A DNA stretch of 64,000 nt, from positions 1,302,001 through 1,366,000 of the forward strand of contig CM060734.1 in NCBI GenBank assembly GCA_030704615.1. The letters are read 5' to 3'. The notes under the pieces were generated by a model. It was not told the origin of the DNA, made no database searches, and saw nothing but the letters and a program-made list of their open reading frames with translations. Both the position numbers and the translations under genes were made by a program. Below are positions 11,906-21,832 of this stretch, one piece after another. How positions within the stretch are numbered: the first letter of the stretch is position 1; the number at the start of each line of letters is the position of its first letter. The stretch comes from Takakia lepidozioides (lineage: Eukaryota > Streptophyta > Takakiopsida > Takakiales > Takakiaceae).

Positions 11906-11970
11906 ACCATGACCGCAGCTTCTGAAAGATGATCAAGAGAGGGAGTCCACAATGCCTTTTCCGCGGGGCA

Positions 11971-12582
11971 TGTGAAGATGCTTTGTGAGGCAGGCAGACT
12001 GACAAAGGCTCTAGGTCTGGAAGCTAGAATCAGGTGCACACTCACATTATCCAAAGTGGATTCATGCCAAATGTTTTTTCTACTCGACACCCTTGTCAAC
12101 ATGTATGTTAAGTGCGGGAGCATCATGGATGCTCGCCAAGATTTCTACAGATGCCTCAGCGATCTTTGATCATGTGGAATATAATGTTGGCAGGATTTAC
12201 CAAACATGGGTGTGGTAGGAATGCTTTGGCGACCTATGAGCAAATGTTGCGCAAAGGGGTGAAGCCCAACCACATCACGCTTCCGCATATTTGCAATGCG
12301 TGTGCAAGCCTAGGACCTCTGGAAAAGGGGAAAGAGGTCCATGGTGACATCGTCAAAGCTGGAATTATACCAGATGTCATCCTGAATACTCCCCTGGTGG
12401 ACATCTATGCCAAATGTGGGTGCATTAAGGATGCGAAGGGAGTTTTCAACACTATGGCTGAACCAAATGTGGTGTCATGGAACGCGATGCTTGCAGGGTA
12501 TGCACAGCAGGGACATGGTATGGAGGCTTTGGAGACCTATGATCAAATGATGGGGGAAGGGGGGGGGCACCTTCTTCAATAG
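11971..12582 (+). pseudogene. PPR repeat block
   Basis: A first short frame (KMLCEAGRLTKALGLE, LLDTLVNMYVKCGSIMDARQ) is followed by a 156-codon frame at 12112-12582 with well-kept PPR motifs: YEQMLRKGVKPNHITLPHIC, LEKGKEVHGDIVKAGIIPDV, DIYAKCGCIKDAKGVFNTM, NVVSWNAMLAGYAQQGHG. It ends in a glycine-rich run (MGEGGG) and then OSB linker sequence. No in-frame stop interrupts the 12112-12582 frame, so this is the best-preserved PPR stretch of element 1. Confidence 0.75.
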
Positions 12583-12815
12583 CACAACGGCTACAAGTGG
12601 GTAGATGGTCAACTGAAAACAGCAATGGCAGCAGCACAATTGATAGAACAAGGCCACTGCTAATGAAGGTACCTTCTTCAACATATTTCACCTTGTTTTC
12701 CCCTGCTATCAGAGTCGTCCCTAAATTTTCATGTTGAATTCTACAAGTTAGCTCGTTGGTGGATCTATGGTGGTGTTGGAGTGATTTTGACATGTTACTG
12801 CCAATGTGGTCGACA

Positions 12816-12923
12816 GGAAAGTATCGAAAAACAGATAATAGAGATGTAGAGAAGCTCTGGAATGAATACGGTTCCGACCCCAGCCAATGGTGGAACAATC
12901 CAGGCAAAAAGGTGAATGCCTGT
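12816..12923 (+). pseudogene. OSB-like PDF-motif exon A (copy 2)
   Basis: It encodes RKYRKTDNRDVEKLWNEY followed by GSDPSQWWNNPGKKVNAC, an intact open PDF first half. It is preceded by a tract matching the other copies (GACATGTTACTGCCAATGTG), which looks like intron 3' sequence. Confidence 0.7.
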
Positions 12924-13093
12924 TGGAAGTAGACGCAAGTCAGCATAGGAACTAGTGTGATAAGTAGGGTTGGGGTGTTTGCTGGAACAATTCTAGAGTG
13001 TTATTGTCAGCTGCTAGCATCAAGGCAAAGATGTATGCATGATTTGTGCAGAGGCATGGATAGCTGAAGGAGCAGGGAGCAGTGTGGGTCCAG

Positions 13094-13150
13094 ATTCATC
13101 CAAGAGGGCCGGATTTCAAGCTCTAGATTGCCTACAATTCCCCGTGGAAG
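13094..13150 (+). pseudogene. OSB-like PDF-motif exon B (copy 3, nonsense)
   Basis: It begins IHPRGPDFKL and then has TAG where sister copies have CAG (KLQI). Homology to the exon is lost soon after, at about 13,150, where unrelated sequence containing an AGGTCCTCTTGGGT stretch shared with 50,128 joins. Confidence 0.65.
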
Positions 13151-13215
13151 CAGCGCACACCTCGCACACACAAGAGGTCCTCTTGGGTGCATGGTCAGTG
13201 AAATCCTCCATGGGT

Positions 13216-14000
13216 CATGACACAAGGTCGAGGACAATGTGGTGAGGGCACCTTCTTCTTCGACCTATTTCAGCCTATTTTTCCCTCTCATCAGACCCAG
13301 CCCTGAATTTACATATTGAATGCTGTAAGTTAGCTCGTTGGGTGGTGTGGGGTGGTTTGGAGTGACTTTGACAAGTTATTGCTGATGTGGCAGCAGAAAA
13401 GTACCCAAAAATAGATAACAAGATAAAGAGAAGCTTTGGGATGAACACTTTCCGATCCCAGTCAGTGGGGGACAATGGAGACAAAAAGGTGAGTGCTTGT
13501 TTGACTACAGAGAGAAGCAGTTGCAATTCAGAATTGGAACTACTATTAAGTCCTAGGTTGGGGTGTTTTCTGGAAGAACTTCATGCCGTCACTGTCAGCT
13601 GCTAGCAGCAAGGCTGAGGGATGTATTCATGATCTGTACACGGGCAGGGATAGCTGAGGGACCAGGGATAGAGGTCCAGATTCATGTTCAGGCTCAAGCT
13701 GAGGGATCAATAGCTAAAAGAAATCAGCTGGGGTAGATGGTCAATTGTTGCAAGTGGAAACGGTAGTGGCAGCACAATTGATAGAATGAGGTGCTGCTAA
13801 TGAAGGCACCTTCCTCAACACATTTCAGCCTGTTTTTCCAAATAGGGTTGGGGTGTAAGAACAAATCTAGGCTGTCATCATCAGCTGCTAGCAGCAAGAC
13901 AATGATATATGCATGATTTGTGCAGAGGCATAGATAGTTGAAGGAGCAGGGATAGAGTGTGGGTGCAGATTCACCCAAGAGGGCAGGCATCTTATTCAAC
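13216..14000 (+). pseudogene. Degenerate OSB-like exon A and B copies and linkers
   Basis: This holds a GTFFF linker piece (13,240-13,300), a frameshifted exon A (13,395-13,495; LW.EHF..P then frame loss at GGGGGAC), an exon B relic (13,670-13,800) lacking the PDF core, and a second linker and intron relic to 14,000. The order repeats the unit seen in better copies, so the tract arose by tandem duplication of a roughly 1-kb exon A-intron-exon B unit followed by decay. Confidence 0.55.
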
Positions 14001-14127
14001 ACATTTCACCTTGTTTTTCCCTCTAATCAGAATCGGCCCTAAATTTCCATGTTGAATTCTGCAAGTTAGCTGGTTGAATGAATATAGTTTGGAGTGACTT
14101 TGACATGATACTGCCAATGTGACAACA

Positions 14128-14235
14128 GGAAAATATCAAAAAACAAGTAACAGAGATGAGGAGAAGTTGTGGAATGAATACTATTCTGCCCTAGTCAATG
14201 ATGGGACAACCAAGGCAAAAAGGTGAATGCCTGTT
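14128..14235 (+). pseudogene. OSB-like PDF-motif exon A (copy 4, frameshifted)
   Basis: It encodes GKYQKTSNRDEEKLWNEY and then loses frame within the DP..WW part because bases are missing from the ACCCC run. Sequence homology continues to GGCAAAAAGGTGAATGCCTG. Confidence 0.65.
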
Positions 14236-14487
14236 ACATTTCATAGATTCAGCATAGGAACTAGTGTGAGAAGCTGAGTTGGATGTTTCCTAGAATAAAT
14301 CTAGGCTGTCATTGTCAGCTACTAGCAGCGAGGCAAGGATGAATGCATGATTTGTGCAGAGGCATATGTAGTTGAAGGCGTTGTTATATTCAATTATTGA
14401 AACCCTTCAAATAAACGACACGCCGTTCATTTTGGGCGACACACATCAGACTTCAAAAAGTACATTGCAGATGAACAGCAAAGAGAG

Positions 14488-14595
14488 TGTGGGTCCAGAT
14501 TTCAAGCACAAGATTACCTATGATTCCCTATGGATCAATAGCTACAAGAAACCTGCATGGGTAGATGATCTATTCCGTGGGATTCAATCTGTCAC
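14488..14595 (+). pseudogene. OSB-like PDF-motif exon B (copy 5)
   Basis: It encodes GPDFKHKITYDSLWINSYKK and PAWVDD, the closest match in the window to the canonical OSB PDF core. Upstream, at 14,375-14,485, an unrelated insertion separates it from its usual intron sequence, so its own acceptor has been replaced. Confidence 0.75.
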
Positions 14596-15441
14596 TGAGC
14601 CTTGCATTATGAGGATCACAATTGCTTGGCAGCTTACCTGCATGAGGCCTTGACCCTTAGGCAATCCCCAGAGCAGTAGTAGCTTTGGGCTGCTTTTTTA
14701 CTTTGGTTTTTTCATTTTGTATCATAAGCTCTTTGAGCTTTCCGCAGATGTAATGAAGTACCATTTGTTTCATTTCATTTTATTTTCATTTTGTTTTGTT
14801 TCATGGCATGTCTTTCATTGTTTTCGCATTTCTAATGACATGATTAGTTCTCTTGTATGGCATTACATGCGTATGTACTAGTCGGCTCATTACAAACACC
14901 AAAACTTCAAAGCATGAACCACTATGAGTGATTGTTCAAGTAATTTCGAGCACTTCATTTAAAGTAGTAAAGTAGTGGTTGCACTGACTTCCGCAGTCGC
15001 AATTGCCACTGGGCATGTAGCACTGCAAGTTATGTGGTCAACTACCACGTGGCGCCTCGGGCCCGTGGCCACGTGGCAGCAGTGCTGCTCGCCGTGGCGC
15101 CGCCATGTCGACGTCCACATCGTCGTCCACGTCCGCGTCCACGTCTGCGTCCATGTGTCACCATGCTCCGGCGAGTCAGTCCACTCATCCGGAGGGAAAA
15201 GTCAAAGTCAGCCCAAAAGGTCAGACGCACGGGCGCCCGCCTGGTTACACCACGTGGTTCTTCAGCATTAATCGCAATAATCGCTGAGCAGTTGTTCGCG
15301 CGTCTATGTCCTTTACCACTCCAATCATTGGATGTCCGACCCAACTTCCACGTCTGTTGTAACTAGTCGTTTGTAACTTCCAGTCGATCCCGGTTTTTTT
15401 ATTTTTACGACTCAAAATGAGTCGTTACCCCAGTGGTAAAT
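14596..15441. other. Right non-coding part of CACTA element 1
   Basis: No gene was recognised. It contains a 3'-end-like T-rich stretch (14,690-14,830), a GC-rich tract with repeated GTCCACGTC-type units (15,050-15,240), and the ACGACTC/GAGTCG subterminal palindrome next to the TIR. Confidence 0.6.
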
Positions 15442-15460
15442 GACACGAATGCTTCTAGTG
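15442..15460 (-). repeat. Right terminal inverted repeat of CACTA element 1
   Basis: The reverse complement reads CACTAGAAGCATTCGTGTC. It is followed by AAG, the repeated target site. Confidence 0.88.
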
Positions 15461-15463
15461 AAG

Positions 15464-16980
15464 AGTGAGGGAGGTTTGTGAGATGGATTCATACATATTG
15501 CAATTTAAATGGTAGTTGATTCTTTAATTATTTTTCTTTTCAAAGGAACAACTACGGTGGAGGAAGGGGATTCAACGTTTTCCAAAGAGGATGAAACAGA
15601 ATATTAAAAGAACGTAGTTCAGTCTGAGTCAGAGTCAGTACAATGTATCCCCGCTTCCTCTGCATCTAAGTCTAAGTATTTAAGAACTCCGGATCTACGC
15701 TGGCTACACCTACGGCTGGGCAGTAAAAATTCAGGGGATAGGGACTCGGCCTCGTGAAGTGCCATTGCTTCGGCATAATCAGGAAGCAGAAAATTGGAAA
15801 GGGGGCTGTCGAAAACAGACTCGCCACAAATGACTGTATCTCCTGAAGATCCACCGCTGCCTTTCCTGAAAGACAGCCTGAAAAAATTATTACTGTAACT
15901 TTGATGTTATTGAGAAATTGAGTATGACTCCCAAAGTGGGTTTAGCACTTACTCACATGAAAAGTCGTTGTCGACCTGCTTATCTTCGGGATCGTCATCA
16001 TTTCGAATTTGAATCCGATCAGTCTGTGTGCCTGAAGTGGAGCCAGACAAAAGGGGGAGGAGCACTGTGTTGGAAGCACCACGGAAGTACCCGATCCAGG
16101 ATATGGTCGAGTATTCACAATCATCACTTCCACATCTGCTGTTCATGACAGGACCTACGACATTACGGTTTCCAATTTCCCCAATTGCATATGTTCTGAT
16201 TTTGTGAATATGCTATCAACCAGTTTGGGCAAGAGAGGTAAATTCATACCCTTGAAACATTTGTATTTCATATTTTTGAAGAGGATGGTTTGCGATCCCA
16301 AACGTGACAACTTCATTCACCAGGCCACTATGAGTTTCAACGAGGTCGATACTCTATTGCAGCGGGATACAACACATGGGTAGCATCAACTATGCAATGT
16401 GGTATGTGGACGACCATGATTTGAAATGTGTAATTCACATCAATTCGTCGGCGGTGCAATGATATGGCCTCCAACTATACTGAGTGAGCTCTGAGTGGCA
16501 ACTTTTAAAAGCACATTTTGTCATTGCACCGTTCGAAGTCTACATGTCTTGCTGTCGCTATGCACTACAATCATCTTTTGAAGATGATCCTAACTCTCAT
16601 TGTTATTTGAGGAGGGAGGAAGGTCTTCCCATGGCATCCTCTATGGCGCACACTTTGTGAGGATATTTTCTCGTCCTCGTAATTGTAAAAGTGAAACAAA
16701 CATTTGTAATTGCACAATGTTGGATGCTACAATTGTAGGCCTCATGGTAGTCTTGATTCTCTTTAGGCAAGATTCCCTGCATTAATTCCACGGTCATAGG
16801 ACCATCCTCGGTTATAGGCGGCGCATGTTAATGCTGACGTGGTAGATGACGGACAGTGCCACGTCATCATTTGCCGCCACATCAGCATGCTGACATGACG
16901 CTCACGCCATGTCAGCTGGCGTGAGCATACGCTCACGCCACGTCACTCTTGCGTGAGCGTACGCTCGCGCGCTCACGCCA
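15464..16980. other. Intergenic DNA; inverted CTCACGCCACGTCA cluster at its right end
   Basis: Only short overlapping open frames without domains are present. At 16,835-16,985 there are several inverted copies of GACGTGGC/GCCACGTCA and GTGAGCGTACGCTC, which form strong hairpins and match motifs at 7.49 kb on the other side of CACTA element 1. Confidence 0.5.
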
Positions 16981-17436
16981 TTGCGTCGTTGTAGTCCTGC
17001 TGCTACCAAGTCACCAGTTGTTCGTGTTCCAAAAGCCATCCGGAGTGGTGGCTTGGCCAAGAAGGCTCTGTTTGAGGGCAAGCCTACACGCCAATATTCG
17101 ATGGTGACGTTTCTAGATAGGCCCAAGTTGGGAGCCGGAACACTCATTCAATGTGTCAACGACAGCTTCCTTGACGCCCTGACTGCCAGGGCGAAGAAGA
17201 TGACACATAGTAAGTCTCTAGAGGAGCTGAAAGGGAAAGCAAAGAGAAAGGTTGCTACTGAAGAGCCTAAAGACACCCCTGGTTTCGAAACCATGATGGA
17301 ATTCTTCACGGCTTGTAGCACGGATGTGACGAGCACTCGAGGGGGAGTTCAGGTGGAGAGAGCCTGCGATATGATTCTCCTGGATATTCCTGTGGGGAGT
17401 TGTTGGATGGCCTTGAGGGTGGAATCAGTTCAGTGA
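16981..17436 (+). CDS. Open frame of unknown function, 151 codons
   Basis: The frame starts at an ATG-less point (TTG/GCG context) and the first ATG is internal at 17101, so the true start is unclear. The protein is basic with a lysine-rich middle (KSLEELKGKAKRKVATEEPK) and no recognised domain. Immediately upstream lies a hairpin cluster. It may be a fragment of a transposon-associated gene. No homologue was recognised by eye, so no function is proposed. Confidence 0.3.
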   Translation: MRRCSPAATKSPVVRVPKAIRSGGLAKKALFEGKPTRQYSMVTFLDRPKLGAGTLIQCVNDSFLDALTARAKKMTHSKSLEELKGKAKRKVATEEPKDTPGFETMMEFFTACSTDVTSTRGGVQVERACDMILLDIPVGSCWMALRVESVQ

Positions 17437-17881
17437 GGACTACTGGAAAGTTGGATTTGGGCTGGCGAGGATGTTCCTCGATGATGCTGGGTGTATGGTT
17501 GTCCTAGCCACAAGAAGGAAGAGTACAGAGACAGCTCTCGCAAGGTGGACTCCGAAGAGTACCACCCCTGGACCCTCCTCAAAAAATGGTTATGCATCAA
17601 TACGCAGGGGTTGCGAACGGAGGGCAAGAGTGTAAGTTATCATTGTGTTGCGTCAACTTCATGTTGTGGTGACTCGTACGTAGTTTGTGCTTTGGAATTG
17701 ATCCCTCATTTTCTTTCATGTGTAGACTTTGGTGTTTGATTCATGTTGTTTCATGAAGTCTGGCTCCACATCGCCGTGACGGTCATATTGTCAATGCCGC
17801 TGTGGACCCTCTTACATACGATGTCATGTACAACCATGTGGCCAAGGATAGTATGCCCCATGACTTTTAAAACAAAAATAG

Positions 17882-18200
17882 AGCGACCGCCATTATTGGC
17901 GGTCGCTTTTGTTTTTTGTTTTTTTTTAAATAGAGCAACGGCCATTACTGGCGGTCGCTTGTATATTTTTAATTTATGAAAATGCTGCGATCGCCAGTAA
18001 TGGCGGTCGCTTTTATTTTTCATTTTTTTAAATAGAGCGACCGCCATTACTGGTGGTCGCTTGTATATTTTTAATTTCTGAAAATGCTGCGACTGCCAGT
18101 AATGGCGGTCGCTTTTATTGTTTAATTTTTTAAATAAAGCGACCGCCATTACTAGCGGTCACTTTTTTGTTGTTTTTTATAATTGTAGCGACCGCTTCTA
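17882..18200. repeat. Array of palindromes built on GCGACCGCC...GGCGGTCGC
   Basis: Six near-perfect 26-bp palindromes occur in about 290 bp, each AGCGACCGCC, a 6-nt centre such as ATTACT, then GGCGGTCGCT, separated by A/T-rich spacers (for example TTTTTAAATAGAG). Neighbouring palindromes can pair with themselves or with each other. The same core recurs at 31.4-31.8 kb. Such arrays occur as subterminal repeats of some plant DNA transposons, but no TIR ends were found here. Confidence 0.8.
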
Positions 18201-18535
18201 GAAGGTGTGTCTGGACCGAGGAATGAGGGGGGGGGGGGAGGGCAGATAAGCCAAGGGAGGCTCATCCTCCCCTCACTTCCTCTCCACACAACTTATGTGT
18301 GCGTGACATGTAACTATTCCACGACACGTGGACAAGGAGGCCATTGGCTGGGGGGGATATTTTTGCCGCGATTTCTGTGAAGTCGTTGCAAAATGCTTCT
18401 ATAGCCCCTCCTCTGGCTTCCGGGAACATTTCATTCTACAAAATTAACTTTTAATAATTATTATGACACTTATTCTGTTTAACTTTCCGTTACTTATTAG
18501 TAAACGTTGTTTAGGGTTGCTCCGATTGTTACAAA

Positions 18536-18840
18536 ATGGCAGAGGGCCAGGACGATGAGCGTCATGGAAGAGATGACCCCTATGAACATGGACCGCCCCC
18601 TAAGAAAATCAAATGGTCAAGGCATGACTTGAATTGGGAAGTATATGATGACCCTAGCATACTAGCATAAGAGGGACGTGAGGATTTTCCGGAAGAGTTC
18701 AGGTGGCCGAGCACAAGATGCAAAAAATTCGTGAAATGGTATCATATCAATCGATTGTGGCCTAGACCTAGGCATGTGGTGCAAACCAGAAACAATTGCG
18801 CGGGACTCCAGGTCTTGCATGAACTTGCATTTCCAGCATA
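18536..18840 (+). pseudogene. Small acidic/basic ORF with in-frame stop
   Basis: An ATG at 18536 opens a 44-codon frame (MAEGQDDERHGRDD, then PPPKKIKWSRHD) ending in TAA at 18668. The same frame reopens at once for a further 56 codons (EGREDFPEEFRWPSTRCKK, then KFVKWYHINRLW). PPPKKIK resembles a nuclear localisation signal. No domain was recognised. The in-frame reopening suggests a longer protein broken by one nonsense change. Confidence 0.35.
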
Positions 18841-18983
18841 GGGCAACTGGGGTGCATTGCACGTTGCGGGGTGAACCACTCTTAAAGGGCTAAATCCCAT
18901 ACACCTTGACAACCATTTTGTACGTGGAGGTGATACTGTTGCGTCCAGTGAATTAGCAAACTGCTAGTAGGAGGAACGCAACG

Positions 18984-19415
18984 ATGCAATACCATTTCGT
19001 CGACATCCCAGACACGTTTGGAACACCCCCAGCTACGATACTGGACGTGCGCGAGGCACCGGTGCAACAAGTATCTGGAACGTTAGAGGATGAACTGGTG
19101 AAAACAAAACAGCGAGTCCGAACCCTACAAGACCTTGTGGAATGGCAAAGACTGCACATAGTCGAGTTGGAGGGTACATTGCAAAACACACCTCGAAACA
19201 ATGAATGCACTGTCCACAATGACGTTCGAACGAACGACGTGGACATGTGCGCGGAGTTTACAATGCTAGATCGCAGTATTGACCGCATCATTGCCGGAAT
19301 TACGGACGTCCTTGACCCTCGCCACGTCGTGAGATTCTGCAAGAAATTCAACTTTCGCCGCAAAGTAAGCGGATTCTGGTCAGAATTAATCACATGTCAT
19401 TGGGCCCCTCATTGA
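18984..19415 (+). CDS. Unknown 143-aa protein with a predicted coiled coil
   Basis: The ATG at 18984 follows the small ORF at 18.5 kb. Residues about 35-65 (EDELVKTKQRVRTLQDLVEW then RLHIVELEGTLQ) have a heptad-like pattern that suggests a coiled coil. The C-terminal third is basic (FCKKFNFRRKVSGFW). No family was recognised. It may be part of the same decayed transposon-encoded gene as the 18.5-kb frames. Confidence 0.35.
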   Translation: MQYHFVDIPDTFGTPPATILDVREAPVQQVSGTLEDELVKTKQRVRTLQDLVEWQRLHIVELEGTLQNTPRNNECTVHNDVRTNDVDMCAEFTMLDRSIDRIIAGITDVLDPRHVVRFCKKFNFRRKVSGFWSELITCHWAPH

Positions 19416-19924
19416 CCACGAGATCACGGTCCCAGGCTCTCCGTATTGACAGTGCAAATCAAGCCACAACCACATCCCTTGTCCCCGGACAGTAACGACG
19501 AGGATTCGATTGAGTAGTAACGTAGTACATAGACAATGTGGATTTTTGTTGTACCTTGAATTTCTGTAACACACTGATAGCACTCCGCCAATTTTGTATA
19601 TGCACCAATTTTGTTAATACACATGTGCGGCACCTGCAAATTTCAATTGCATGAGCACCGTAACGCGTTTTCTTCCGGTTTTGCACTCATGTGATGGGGA
19701 AGAAGTGGTTCACCCTCAAATTTACAATGGTGTAATATTTGGTCATGACGTGTATGTGGGTATCTGCAATGAACTCCGAAAGATGGGCAACAAGGAAAAT
19801 GGATGTTAACCAATAAGTTATAACGAGTTACGAATGCTCGTCTTCCTGACAAATTTTGCTTAGTCTCGTATTTTATAATCATGTCGAGAATTCAATCTAC
19901 GTATGAAGAACATACCCACAAAGT

Positions 19925-21047
19925 TAACGAAATTTTGATTGATCTCATATTACTCTGGGACCTGTCAGATGGTACATTGGACATACTGGCCAAGTCTCGA
20001 AGCGAACGAAAATCATTTGGATGGGCAATCATCCGTTGGCCCATTGGACGAATTTCGTTTCATCTCATATTACTCTGGGACCTCTTAGATGGTACATTGA
20101 CCACACTGGCAAAGTCTGAAAGCGAACCAAATCGTTCGGATGGGCAACCATCCGTTCAGCAATCGAATGAATTTTGATTGATCTCATATTAGTCCGGGAC
20201 CTGTGAGAGGGTGTACCAAACGTACTGACAAAGTTTGAAAGCAAAATTGTTACGTAGCAGAAACCCCCAATCAAAGACAGTGTAAACCTATTTATTTGTT
20301 TGAAATTTATTTAAACTCAATTTAATTGCAAATTGGTGGAAGGGCGAGGGCGTGGTTGGGGAGGCAAATGTTTGTTGCTTCGCTTGTTTCTCCGCACATG
20401 TGTTGCACACATATTCAAGCACATGCGGGCAAAAGATGGGCCTCAACCTCATCCGTTCAATGGGTGTATTGGCCGTTCACCCATGACAAGATTTCTTTTT
20501 CGCAATGAACAAAATAGGATATTGGCCCATTGAACGAATTTCGATTGATCTTATATTACTCTGGGTCTTGTCAGATGGTACATTGGACATACTCGCCAAG
20601 TCTCGAAACGAACGAAATCATTTGGATATGCAACCATCCATTGGCCCATTGGACGAATTTCGTTTCATCTCATATTACTCTGACCTCTTAGATGGTACAT
20701 TGAGCACACTGGCAAAGTCTGAAAGCGAACCAAAATTGTTCGGATGGGCAACCATCCGTTCAGCCATTGAATGAATTTCGATTGATCTTATATTAGTTCA
20801 AGATCTGTGAGAGGGTGTACCAAACGTACTGGCAAAGTTTGAAAACAAACAAAAATGATTTGGATGGGCAACCATCCGTTCAACCGTTGGATGAATTCCG
20901 TTTGATGTGCTATTACTCTGGGACCTGTTGGACGGCATTTCGGATGTACATGATTTTTTTTTTCATTCCGTTTCTTAGCCATATGTCTAATGACGGCATA
21001 TGCAACGTGCGTGCCAAATTTCATAGCGAACAAAAATCATTAAGACC
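19925..21047. repeat. Satellite block of ~120-bp monomers (left of gypsy insertion)
   Basis: The monomer starts near AATTTCGTTTCATCTCATAT, and starts at about 19931, 20051 and 20170 give a period of 119-120 bp. Alternate monomers read GATTGATCTCAT or GTTTCATCTCAT. A 250-bp non-monomer spacer (20,243-20,520; TACGTAGCAGAAACCCCCAA) interrupts the array. The same spacer recurs at about 27,020 and, diverged, at 29,130, so the array has higher-order structure. Confidence 0.85.
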
Positions 21048-21052
21048 CAAAA
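21048..21052. repeat. Target-site duplication, left (CAAAA)
   Basis: CAAAA just before the 5' LTR equals CAAAA at 26821-26825 just after the 3' LTR. A related uninterrupted satellite unit at about 28,921 reads GGACCCAAAACCACG, which confirms the empty-site sequence. Confidence 0.85.
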
Positions 21053-21777
21053 TGTCACGGCCCTTTGCCTTGAGGGCAGGGGGTCGGGTCGCAGAGGGGC
21101 TGCCCCTGTGGTGGGGGCGGTGGCAGCAATAGGTACGGGGGGCTGAAGCAACCTCAAGTGCCCAAAGCACTCGAGGAGGCGGAGGCACTCACTAGGTGAA
21201 GCCCCGCACACCGGGTTGCGGTGGGGGTGGCTCCACAAGGGGTGGTGGTAGCTTAGTGGGACTTAGTGGGGGTGGCATAGGACTCACCATGGGGGCGGAG
21301 ACCTTGTGGTGGGAGTCGTGGGGAGTCTTGGGACTCATCACGGTCCAAGGGGACCGTGGTGGGTGGGTCAAGACTCACCGCGACTCATCACCGGGAATCG
21401 AGGGTTTTCGTGGTGGTTCGCCATAAAATGGTGGTGTTGTTTGTGAAACCCCCGCGGACAGTCACAGAAGTATATATAGGGAGTAGTAACCCCGAGAACG
21501 GTGCAAGCCCGTTGGTGTCCAAAAACTAGTGAGTAAGCGTGCGAGCCGGAAAGCGACCAAGGTGTGGGGAGCTATTCCGGTCTGCCATCGACCAAAGGGA
21601 ATTTCCACTAGGCCCAAATTGGGAGAGGGTCTAGTGGAGGAGTAAAGGGGGACTGTTATGCCCCGGTGAGCAGCCGAAGCTCCGAGTTGGCCCGGTGGCT
21701 AGTTTGGGAGTTAGGTACGCGCATCAAGCGAGTAACTATGACTTGAAGGGGAGCTTACCGAAGTGAGGTGTGCGACA
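21053..21777 (+). repeat. 5' LTR
   Basis: It begins TGTCACGGCCCTTTGCCTTG and ends GAGGTGTGCGACA. It contains a TATATATAGGGAG motif at about 21,473 that could be the promoter TATA box, giving an R region start some 30 bp downstream. Confidence 0.9.
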
Positions 21778-21779
21778 CT

Positions 21780-21791
21780 TGGTATCAAAGC
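21780..21791 (+). other. Primer-binding site (initiator tRNA-Met type)
   Basis: TGGTATCAAAGC lies 2 nt after the 5' LTR. It matches the plant tRNA-iMet 3' end complement (TGGTATCAGAGC) with one mismatch. Confidence 0.8.
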
Positions 21792-21832
21792 TTAGAGTTC
21801 AGTACACGATCATCCTTGGAATCGGCCTCATC

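Larger units (their letters stand above)
8023..15460 (+). mobile_element. CACTA-type DNA transposon carrying PPR and OSB gene fragments (element 1)
   Basis: The left end reads CACTAGAAGCATTCGTGTC and the right end (15442-15460) is its exact reverse complement, a perfect 19-bp TIR. The element is flanked by AAG on both sides (8020-8022 and 15461-15463), the 3-bp target duplication expected for CACTA/EnSpm elements. Subterminal DNA repeats ACGACTC/GAGTCG motifs at both ends (8050-8350 and about 15405-15430), as is usual where the transposase binds. The total length is 7,438 bp. No transposase gene was recognised inside, so the element is probably non-autonomous. The interior is a mosaic of PPR repeats and OSB-like PDF-motif exons, listed separately. 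The strand given is that of the cargo. Confidence 0.85.

Noticed and set aside
17882-18200. CRISPR-like array
   Set aside because: The regular palindromes have near-identical spacers, and the context is a plant nuclear genome. This is a transposon-type palindrome array.
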